Assembly (NCBI GenBank): GCA_036571765.1
Contig: BROE01000014.1
Location: 5,160,538-5,224,537 of the forward strand
DNA length: 64,000 bases
From: Plecoglossus altivelis
Taxonomy: Eukaryota; Chordata; Actinopteri; Osmeriformes; Plecoglossidae
Direction of reading: 5' to 3'
The notes under the pieces are model-generated. The model did no database searches and was not told the origin of the DNA. It was given only the letters and a program-made list of their open reading frames with translations. Shown here piece after piece: positions 25,901 through 35,849 of this stretch. Numbering within the stretch: the first letter of the stretch is position 1; each line of letters starts with the position of its first letter. Position numbers and translations under genes: made by a program.

Positions 25901-28900
25901 AAACAAAAATAGGTTACTGAACAACTCATTTGTTAACAGCAACAATCACCTACAATATATAATAATATAAAGCCTTCATACAGGAAAATAATATAAAGGT
26001 TGATCGCACTACAAATGAACAACATAAATAGACATCCCAGACCCCAAAACACTAATTAGAGGAAACTAGGTAAAAGCCTCCATACAAATGTGTTAACCAT
26101 GTTGCGTCATCTCCTTTAATACGCTCCAGTATTAGGTATTGCATTTGCACTATGCTGCAAACCATAAAGGACATCTACAGTGATGTTTGTAAATAGTTTT
26201 GTGGTGATGGACGATGTTCTTGTTGTCATCTGCCTCAACCTTTTCCATAAGTGGCTCTTCCACTTTTCTTGCCAACAACTTTAAGAGAAGCCCCAAGCAG
26301 CAGTAGCTGCTTTTCCTGTGATGTCAATTTAGCAACTTTCTGCTTTCCCGGCACAGAAAAAGTGCATTGAATGACTTTCCAGAAAACCACTATCCACTTC
26401 TGGTGAGATTTTGGGGGGCAACGTTGTGCTTGTCAGCATCCGACTCTGCACTGGTACCGGGTAGAAACGGTACTCCCGTAACTTCAGATATTCTGGTGCC
26501 GAACTACCTTTTTTTTTTTTTACAACACTGCACCTAGGTGTGTATACCACCCACGGACACAGACAAAAGTAGGGGAGGAGCCTTTTGGAATGCACACAAC
26601 AAGTACAAATCAGACTGACACCTTGACAACTCTCAAGCTGACCTTAACTGTATTTCCATAGGGGTAGTGAGGGCAGTTTCAGTATCGTTCCACCCATATT
26701 AGACGCGTCTCTCTCACCTGTGGGGGCGCAGGCGTGTCTCTGTAACTGGGCAGGATCTTGAGGGTGATGCTGCCGCTGCTGTGCTTCAACAGCTCCTGCA
26801 GCTCCTTGGGGTTGCTGCCCACCTCACGGCCGTTCACCTCGCGGATGATGTCACCGGCGTGCAGCATTCCCTGCCGGTCGATCATGGTGCCGTGCAGGAT
26901 CCGCGCGATGACCAGCTCGCCGCGCTCCACCCGAAACGTCACGCCCTGACAGAGTTCAACAGTTCCTTTAGGGTTGGTTTAGTGCGGTTATATGGGCGTT
27001 TGTGAAGCCTTCTGTGACATTGTCTTATAATAAGGTCTACATAAATATGAGGATATTTTGAATAGCTGTTATATATAGACATCCAACATTTATTTAATGT
27101 AAACAGTAGACTGGGCTTGGTTTATGGTACTTCCTCTGGTTTCTGTAAAAGAACACTTGGACTAGGGAACACTATGACTTTGGGTGTGAGATGAAACTAG
27201 GCCAGGGGTCAGAGAGCCCTCTGTCACTCACCAGGGGCTCCCCTGCTTTCTTCTGGATTCCAATCATCCTGACGGCGTCAACTGGCATGATCATGCTGCT
27301 CACCGGGACCTCGTTGTTAACTTCCTCGTGTGGCATCTCGTAGCACTTGGCCGCCACCTTGTCATGAGCCTCGATCAAAGACTGCATTTGTGTGAAAGGG
27401 GACAGACGAGAGAGAGAGAGAGAGAATGGAGAGAGAGAGAGAGAGTGGAGAGAGAGAGAGAGATGGGGGGATAAATAGCACAGCGACAGCGTTGACCATT
27501 TAGAACAGTGACATTGAGTGCCAGTAACCATTTACTTCACATTGCTCAAGAACAGATTTACAACTCAGGACAGGGACCCAACAGCCAATAACTCATCACC
27601 AAAACAAATTACCCCCTTCACAAGTACATTCATTCAGCACACGCATATTTTTTTAAAGAATGATATCACATATATCTGCCATAAACAGCAAAAGAAGGAA
27701 TTGCCCATTATTCTCACCAAAGCTGTCTAAAAGATTTAGTCATGATGCTGAAAGAGCCTGTGCAGTCCAGATCAAGATGTTCACACAGACACTGAGCTAC
27801 AGACACCTCTCCCTGTAAAATATACTAACAGCTCAGCGTCACATTGGGCCAAGTCCAAAGCCCCCTCAGGCCCCAGCTTCCTATTGGCTCCTGCACAGGC
27901 AAGAGGAGGGTGATTGGCTCATGAAGATTATGATGACGCTACGCTTAAAGACTTTGACATCCAGTCCACAAGACTAACCCTCATGTGAACAGTTTGCCCG
28001 TTCATCAGAATGACTCCACTGCTTGAATCGCATGCCCTGTTTGTACATGTTAGATAATCCTTTGCGCCTCAAAATGCACGCCTACAGTGTGCTTTTAAAT
28101 GAGTCGTGTCACTAGTTTACCTCATGAGCCAAGTTTGTGTACACTACCAGTCAAAGATTTGGAAACATTGTCCCATTCATTTTAAAGGGATGGTGTGTCC
28201 AAACCTTTGACTGGTAGTGAATGTGTGCTTGTGTAGGGAACGTCTTACCTGGAAGTGAGGTTCCTGGAGGATTTTGGCAAGTTCGGCCGCACCTGTGTCA
28301 CACCCAGTCAACCCGCTCAGTGAGTCCAGGATCTCAGTCACCAGCTGAAGGTTATTGTCCCTCACGGCCTCCAGCTTCACATCCTCCAGACGCTCGTGGG
28401 CCTGCAGAAAGCAGACACACCTGTGAACCTAGGAAAAGCTTGCTCAATCTGGTGACATCAAATGTCTACGTTCAAATTCAAGCGCAATTGTCTACAAGCT
28501 TCAACAACACAAACGGCTCTACTCTTGACGTACTCTTTCAACACCAGAGTGTGAACATCATGTCTTAGGGAAGACAAGGAAGACATCTCTTGGCAGGAAA
28601 AAGCGTCAACTAATCACACCTCTTAATGCTAACATTACATAAACATGGTTTGGTGCTATTGGGATTATTTTTTATATCTGTGAAGAGAGATATCAGCTGA
28701 TCTGCTGTAACCATACACTGTACTGCTGACTGCAAAACCCTGCAGCCAAGCTCTCACAGAGGAATGCAGACAGGCCTTTTCGCACCAACAAAGCACTGCT
28801 GCATTCCAGCAGGAAAGATGTTCTCTAACTTCCTATAAGTCAATGTCATAAACTCGCAATGCTCCGACAGAATTCCCTGACAACAGTGGCCCGTTGATTG

Positions 28901-30049
28901 GCATCTGATGCCTCTTTCTGGATGATATTTCGCTGTCCGTGTTTAAACATAGATGCAGCTGTTTATTGGTCCAATATTCCTACACTGACCTGCTGACCTC
29001 ACACCTCCCTGTCAGAACATCCGTTCTCAACCTCTTCTGGTCCAGCTGGCAGGGGAAGTAAATCACGGAATTCCCGTGGCAGTATCGCATGTGAGAACTG
29101 CATGTAAGTGTACCCACGCAGGCCTCGGATGTTTGAGAAGGGGGCGCCCGCTGCGACATTTCTGATGTCACATTTTCGAAGAAGTTGTCATCACATGCAA
29201 CAGTGTTGCTGCCGACTTGCTCACATGGTTGGCTGTGAATGGGTTCAGCTGGCCATGTATGTGTTCATCTGTGTGTGTGGGTCTATCAGTGATACCTTGG
29301 CGAGGGAGCGGACAATGGGGCTCTCCATGATGCCTCTGAGGAAGATGAGGTCGATGTCTTTGGCACCTGTGGTTGGGGACAGGTCCCTCAGGTTATCCAG
29401 CACCTGCTGCATGGCTGTAGGAACACACACACTACAGTTTATACCCCACTCTGCCACACTCATCCCAGAGATCATCAAAGCAGCAGACAGCACAGCCAAT
29501 TAGAAAGGAAAGCACAACGCAAGTCTGAATGGCAATAATGTGATTTGGATCTACCGAGTACAGAGACGTATAAAACCAGCTACATTCCACTCTGAATATG
29601 TCCATTACAGCTTTGATCGCAAAGGCGTTTGATTAGGATAAAAAGGTTGGTGATTTCTAGAAATGGTGACATGGTGTGACCATGTAAAATCTAGAATGGT
29701 TATGACTGGACAGACAATGAATAGACCAATTCACTGCAAATGCCCCTCATTTCCATACAAGTAAACAAGCATCAATTGCCAAAGTGAATTGTTCCAGTCA
29801 CAGAACTCAAACACTGCAATACAAAACCAAGAAGGGAGTAGGATATGGTCTAAGTATTAGACCATAAGTCAATAAGATGGTCTAAGTATTAGACCATAAT
29901 CTACAGTAACTCGCACAGCCATTGAAAAGCAATGCATCTCTCTAATGAAATTAGAGTGTAGGTTAAGCCTGGATGCCATTCGAGCAGTCATTCCCAGCCC
30001 TCCTCTGAGGGAGCTTACCTGAGCCTGACTTGGCATTGGCCACCATCAT
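22994..30049 (-). CDS. mpp6: PALS2 / MPP6, membrane palmitoylated MAGUK scaffold
   Basis: MAGUK scaffold of lateral membranes that binds LIN7/CADM-type partners. Coding exons in transcript order: 30049-30019, 29414-29296, 28401-28249, 27381-27232, 26945-26718, 25344-25213, 25102-25006, 24813-24742, 24516-24355, 24200-23998, 23417-23289, 23170-22994. Phases are continuous and give 550 codons. L27 repeats occupy about residues 12-115, PDZ about 140-220, SH3 about 229-290, then a Lys-rich hook (KRKKKKMMYL) and a guanylate kinase-like domain with degenerate loop GAQGVGRRSLKNRL, ending WVPVSWVY. The first exon adds ten residues before MQQVLDNL, the usual MPP6 start, giving an N terminus that resembles MPP2. 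Neighbours gsdme and npy favour the MPP6 assignment over MPP2. The symbol pals2 is the newer name. Confidence 0.94.
23525..23924. mobile_element. Non-autonomous hAT element (MITE) with 8-bp TSD
   Basis: A 400-bp insertion in the pals2 intron between guanylate-kinase exons. It is flanked by the perfect 8-bp direct repeat TTTGAAGT (23517-23524 and 23925-23932). The ends are inverted: TAGGACTGAAAC on the left against TAGGGCTGCAAC read inward from the right. Subterminal sequence contains inverted ATCGATTAATC-type motifs. Eight-bp target duplications and these ends are typical of hAT elements. There is no coding capacity. Confidence 0.88.
25805..26540. mobile_element. Possible degraded DNA transposon in pals2 intron
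   Basis: The intron between the PDZ and SH3 exons holds a block with opposing ends of the form AGGTAGTGTTGCC (left) and AGGTGCAGTGTTG (right, reverse complement), which resemble hAT-type CAGTGTTG termini. The phrases around 25875 and 26450 (ATACC...AATACCAAAGC, TGGTACCGGGTAGAAACGG) look like dispersed fish repeats. No intact transposase is present. Family and boundaries are tentative. Confidence 0.35.
27405..27464. repeat. (GA)n-rich low-complexity tract
   Basis: Interrupted GA repeats next to the acceptor of the pals2 exon 27381-27232. On the transcribed minus strand this is a CT-rich polypyrimidine tract close upstream of the splice site. Confidence 0.9.
28142..28219. mobile_element. Miniature Tc1-like inverted-repeat element
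   Basis: A 78-bp unit in a pals2 intron has inverted ends: CACTACCAGTCAAAGATTTGG on the left pairs with the reverse complement of CCAAACCTTTGACTGGTAGTG on the right, with one or two mismatches. Ends reading ACTACCAGTCAAAGGTTTGG are familiar from fish Tc1/mariner elements. This copy is reduced to its termini. Confidence 0.75.
29845..29898. repeat. Duplicated 21-bp palindrome
   Basis: The near-perfect palindrome ATGGTCTAAGTATTAGACCAT occurs twice, about 32 bp apart, in the pals2 intron between the first two coding exons. Each arm is ATGGTCTAA. Confidence 0.85.
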
Positions 30050-32786
30050 TGTTTCTATGACTCAGGGCAACCTCTGGTACTAAACAGCGGGAAGCTTGTC
30101 CGCCCTGAGGCAGACTGAACACAGAGGAGAGCACTCGCAAGGCTGGGGAGGGCAGAGAACCCCACGTCAGATTCCACTCGCTTCATCAGACACACAACAA
30201 AATCAACATGGAAGTCGATACCCAACTATACTCCCACGTTAAAAGAATCTGATTTGATTCTAAATTTTAGGAACACGGCAAACTGGCTTTGTATATCTGC
30301 GCGGACGGTAAAGAACTTTCACCAATGGGTTCTTATGAACAGAGTGTCAAAGGGTGTTGAACTACAATGGATGGGTTCCCCCTGCTACTGGGCAAAGGTT
30401 ATGTCAGTTCCACACTGAGAGGCCTGTGGAACACCCTGTACAAACACACTCTCCAAACATAGCACTGCAAAAACAACTCTGCCAAAGACTCGCTGGACAT
30501 GCAAACACACAGCTGGGAAGACATTAATGGAAAAACATTTTACAACCTGCAAATTGTTCATTATTATGAGTGGAGCCCTGTTTAATGAACATACTATTAA
30601 CAATGATCTTTCCATCAATTGGCATGGGGTGCAAATGAAACAGTACCTTAAACTCACCTGTGAACAGCGCTCCAAGTCAGTGCAATTCCCCTCCGCCCTT
30701 TACTATACAACTCTCATCTGGTGACCTGGCATGAGGACGAATCTTAAGGAATAAAATAAAGAAAGCGCAGCAATCATATAACACACACACTACTCATTTA
30801 TTTTGTCTGCCATGGGATGTGCTATTCAGTAGTTAGGGTAGATTTAAAGGAGCCACGTTTTTACAGAAGACATTTGGACATTCCTTCCATTCAATGACTA
30901 GGCACCGATTCTAGCTGGTCTCTCAAACAAAAGTGAAAATAAGTCTAGAATTAGCGTGACTGCAAAGACTTAATCCTTTTAATTAAGTGGCAAACTTGCA
31001 GCGCTGCCAAGTCACTTGCATCCTTGATTGACCTGGCCTCATTTAGGAACATTACTAAAACCTGTAAGCGCTGGATGTGAGAATGAAATTTACATCACAA
31101 CTTTCTTCAATAATTTGTTAATGCTACATGTCACAGGCTACAGGATGAAGGCTTATTTAAAATAAATAAACGCAATATGCCATTTCTTTGTCATGTATGC
31201 ACATAGTGAAGGATATATTGGTTTACTTATGGTAACCTATATGATTTTACTTATGCTAATAATGAAGAATACAATGATTAACTTGTGACTAACATATAAG
31301 ATTTGTAAGGCAGACAGACAGTACTTTTCCATCAGGCAAGAAATGTAACACACTGTGGAATCAAGAGGGAGTCGACAGTCCACACAGTCAACAGTATGAT
31401 GTATTCCACTGTCTTATCTCGGGATGTGGGGAGTAGGAAACACTGTCTTATTTGTGTGCAGAGTCAGATACAACAACACCTGGGAGAAAGAGGCAACAAA
31501 GAGGGTCCTCTCAACCATGTGAGGAAATAAGACGGCCCTCGAACCACGGGCTGAAACCACCGAAGGCGGAGGAGCTCCTGTCCTAATTAAATGCATAATA
31601 TTATCTATATTACTGTGAAAGGTGTCGTTCTTCGCTGTGCCGAGCGTAAGATACACGTAGCTGTGTGCTGTTAGGGACCTTGGAGCGATCCGGATATCTG
31701 TATTGGAATTGTACTGTCAGGGAATAAACTTAATTGAACTTAACTATACTGAATCCTGGTGATCCATTTTACCACTCGATGCATGAACACGTAACGGAGT
31801 CAAATCATAAACTCCAACAATAGTTGAGTGAGTGAGTGAGTGAGTGAGTGAGTGAGTGAGTGAGTGAGTGAGTGAGTGAGTGAGTGAGTGAGTGAGTGAG
31901 TGAGTGAGTGAAGGAAGGAAGGAAGGAAGGAAGTATTTTCATTCATGTCATATGTCCCCAGTTTTCCTGGCCCAAGATGGGTTCCCCCATTGCTATTCCT
32001 GCCAGCAACATTCCAGCTGAGCTAGAGTTCCCAGAACTCTCTACCACCTCAATTTAACTTCGTTGAATATGATAAGCACCGCGGAATGCGCCTCGCTATG
32101 TGACAGACAGTTGACACGCATTGGGTATATACTACGAGTGAAAGGGTGACTTGAAAGGGTGTGTAAAAAATAAAAAAATAAAAAAAGTTTTCGGTGACGA
32201 CAGGTACCAACCAAGGTGTATAACAGTTGTTCAATATTAAAAACATTCCAGAGTACAGATTTTTACTGCTCGCTATATTCTAGAACGTGCTTTACTTTGG
32301 TGCACGTGCAGTCAGATCAGACTGTGACTAGCTTCATCCAAGGATTATGGTTGCGTCCTTCCTCAGTCTGATACTCCCATCTTTTGAGCAGGTAGCTACT
32401 TTAGCTATGGAAAACTAAGACTAACCGACTGGGTAACTAACTTTACACTGATAAAAGAACATTTAATCATGGATTTGAAAAATTCCTAGTAAAAAAAAAA
32501 ACGTTAGCTAGATAGCTAACGTTACCCTATCTAGCAAGTCGAGGTGTGTAAGCCAGTAGCTAGCTAGGCAGTCTTTAGCACACACTGTCGTACCCCACGC
32601 CACCGCTCAAACTAACATTAGGACATGATTAGCTAGCTATAGCAAGCATGTGGGAACCCTAGCTAGACTGGCTAATGTTAGCTAACACTAGTAGCTATCA
32701 GCTATCTATCTAATTGAAGTAATTACAATCCGGTGTCAAAAATTTACGTAGATAATACAAACAGTATCGTGACTAAATTACATTAC
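30050..32786 (-). other. Probable first intron / 5' region of pals2, no coding exon
   Basis: No coding exon is seen. A donor-like CAG|gtaatg on the minus strand (exon end about 32787) preceded by a GC-richer stretch to about 32.95 kb could be a non-coding first exon of pals2. That would make 30050-32786 intron 1. The stretch at 32500-32720 is rich in GCTAGC/TAGCTA palindromic words. Confidence 0.3.
31824..31934. repeat. (GTGA)n array followed by (GGAA)n
   Basis: About 22 uninterrupted copies of the tetranucleotide GTGA/TGAG run straight into about 6 copies of AAGG/GGAA. Two tetranucleotide arrays abut without a spacer. Confidence 0.97.
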
Positions 32787-33229
32787 CTGATAGTCTCTGT
32801 AATCCCGCCAGCCTTTCACACCTCCATTGATTTCATAAAGCTCAAAGAAAGGAAAGGACAGACTTGTAGAGAGGGTTCATAACCGAGGCTCGCAAGCAGG
32901 CGGGGCTAAAGTGCCGTGGACACGAGTAGTCAGGACAAGACGCCTTCCCCTTCTCTGGAACAGTTTTGATATGGTTTACTTTGTTAAATGTTGTGTCAAA
33001 ACCTACAGAACCAAACCGGCCTCAAAGTGATAATAAGCATTAAAAAAAAATTTTACTGATCAACTCCACTTGTTTTCAAAAAACGACATTTATAATGTTG
33101 CCCTCACCAAAACTGGGTTGATTTCCAACAGGTCCTAAGCGCTTTCAAGTTACTCTTCCTATAATTATATGTATCTAAACCTCTGTAATAAACTAGACTA
33201 ATTGTTCTCAAGTCAAGGATTGCAGGTCA

Positions 33230-34760
33230 AATGTATTGTGTACAACTACTCATGAATACCTATGGACCATGAACAGTGCATCCGTAAAAATTGATGTAAT
33301 TGGTTTTATATATCCAAAACATTCTACACATATGATGACAAAGTGAGCAAAGCTTGTTTGTCATTTTTGCCCATTTATAAAGAAAGAAAACGAAAATATA
33401 ATTGGCCATTTGCAGCCTTTGCTCAATACGTTCTTGAAGCACCTTTGTCTGCAATTACAACCTCATGCCTCGTGTTTTGACTATGATGCTACGAGCTTTG
33501 CACATCTATTTTTGGGCGGTTTCTCCTATTCTTCTTAGCTGGACCTCTCAAGCTCCACCAGGTTGTATGGGGAGTGTTGGTACACAGCCATTTTCAGGTC
33601 TCTCCAGAGATAATCAATCGGGTTCAGGTCTGAGCTCTGACTGGGTCGCTCAAGGACATTAAAAGCGTTGTCATGAAGCCACTCCTTAGTTATCTTGGCT
33701 ATGGGCTTAGCATGGGTGTAGGTTTAGAGGGGGGCGCTAGGTACTATTACAAGATCACAAATGATCCCCACCAATATTCTAACAAACTCTTGTGTGCTGC
33801 TACGTAAAGGGTGGAAGGGATGTCCTCAACAAAGCTGAGACCAAACCTACACCTTTGGTTCTTAGGATCGTCCTGACCCTTCGCCCCAGTCTGAGGTCCA
33901 GAGCTCTCTGGAGCAGGTTTTCATCAAGGATGTCTCTGTGCATTGGCATTCATATTTCCTTGATCCTGACTGGTCTCCAGGTTTCTGTCACTGAAACATC
34001 TCCACATCATGTTGCTGCCACCTCCATAATTCACTGTAGGGATGGGATTGGCCAGGCGATGAGCAGTGCCTGGTTTCCTCCAGACATGACACTTGGAATT
34101 CAGGGTAAAGAGCTCAATCTTTGTTTCATCAGACCAGAGAACTTTGTTTCTCATGGTCTGAAAGTCCTTCACGAGCCTATTGGCTAGTCACGTGGGCATG
34201 CCTTTTACTAAGGAGTGCCTACCGTCTGGTCACTACCATACAGGGCTGATTGCTGGAGAGCAGCAGAGATGGTTTTCCTTCTGGAAGGTTCTCTTTTCTT
34301 TACAGAGAAACGCTGGAGCTCTGTCAGTGTGACTCAGTTTGGCCTGATGGCCAACTCTTAGAAGAGTCCTGGTGGTTTCAAACTTATTTCATTTATGGAT
34401 GATGGAGGCCACTATGCTAATTGGGACCTTCAATGCTGTAGACATTTTACTGTGCCCTTCCATAGATATATGCTAAGTACAATCCTGCCTCAGAGGTCTA
34501 AAGACAATTCCTTGGACTTTTCTTGGACAGCATGGTTAGTGCTCTGACATGTACTATAACTGTGGGCCCTTATAAAAACAGGTGAGTGTCTTTCCAAATC
34601 ATGTCAAATCAACTGAATTTTCCAAAGGTCGACCTCAATTGTGATCTCAATAAATGATCAGTGTGCAAAGGATGCACCTGACTTGTGACCTGACCGCTAC
34701 ATGTATTTATGTAAATATGATTAATTCGTTTTTGATATTTGATACGTTGCAAAACAAATA
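33230..34760 (-). mobile_element. Decayed Tc1-like transposon
   Basis: The minus strand carries a recognisable but broken Tc1 transposase. The frame at 34172-33924 contains KVLWSDETKIELF and GTAHRLANPIPTVNYGGGSN, the region around the second catalytic aspartate and the GGGS motif of Tc1 transposases. Stops and shifts interrupt the remaining parts. Boundaries are estimated from the extent of transposase-like sequence; clear terminal inverted repeats were not resolved. It is inactive and lies between pals2 and the Ig-type gene. Confidence 0.75.
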
Positions 34761-35849
34761 CAAATTGATTTTAAAAAAATTCAACATTATCATAGTGAAA
34801 AAATGAATCAATTTTGGAATACGGCCGCTACAACAAGAAGACAATTTGAGAAAAAATTAAGATGTAGCAAATGGTAGCGCAGTGACCTGATGCTGTACAT
34901 CTTGGCTACATGGTTACAGATGCTTGAAGCGGCTATTGAGATAGACATCACATTACGCGCATTTAAATTACAATGGTTGTCAACAAACCGCCAGTGAATA
35001 ACTTGTGTTTTACAGACACGTGTTTGTCTTAGCGTGTTTTTAAACAACAAACTGACATGACCGCTCGTCATGTTTGGATGTGAGGCTTGCGGATTGCAGT
35101 AAATTTAAATGTGATTCAAAACTAAAGTACTAACATTCTATAAATGCACAATGCACTTAAATGTACTGGTTAAATAATTGATTATCGTGCACGTCTATCC
35201 CCCTGGTGTGGCCTGTATTCTCCAATAGGGAGCGCTAGTATGCTAAATCTTGTGTTTCGTCGAACAAAATATAGGCTACCTGCCTCAATAACAATGTACC
35301 AATGACTTTAACTTTTAAATTGTAATCCATGCTATGGTAAAAAGGAATAGAGATTGGTGAGTGGGCTGTTGTGGGCTACGAAAAATGGGGGTTTGCTAGT
35401 TTTTTTGTTAGACTAACTATTCTTATGTTGTCTTGACAGTGTTGGACAACTGGGAGGGTCTACCCCTTCGTTTAGTAAGCCTGTTACGTGCCAACTGTAG
35501 AAAAAAACAGTTTACAATTTTCGCTGACAGACTTAAGTAAATGGGATATTCTAGACTCATGCCATTTTTTGCCTGTTTTCTGAAATCTCTGCCATCGTGT
35601 TGTTGGACATGATGTTCAGCTTACGTTGGGTGCGTCACCGATTATGGTACAAGGTTGGTTTAGATGTTGACTTAAAATCGACATTCAATAAAAAAAATAC
35701 TGTGAGTAGTTTTTACGATGGTATGCGTCGAAGCATGAATGATGTATGTAAATGTTTGCTGTTGTGATGTGTAGCTCTATATGCTTACATAGGGTACAGG
35801 GCCTGCATCATTCACGAAGTTGTCTATTTTTCTGTGTCCGGTAGAGATC
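34761..35849. other. Intergenic region upstream of the Ig-type gene, nothing recognised
   Basis: AT-rich sequence without a supported exon. Promoter elements of the downstream gene are probably here, but no clear TATA box or initiator could be singled out. Confidence 0.4.

Noticed and set aside
22994..30049. Assignment as mpp2 because of the N-terminal leader and residues such as DNLRDL
   Set aside because: The position between gsdme and npy, the KKKKKMMYLT hook and the GuK C terminus fit MPP6 as well or better.
31824..31934. CRISPR-like array
   Set aside because: Units are pure tetranucleotides without spacers, in a vertebrate genome; it is a microsatellite.
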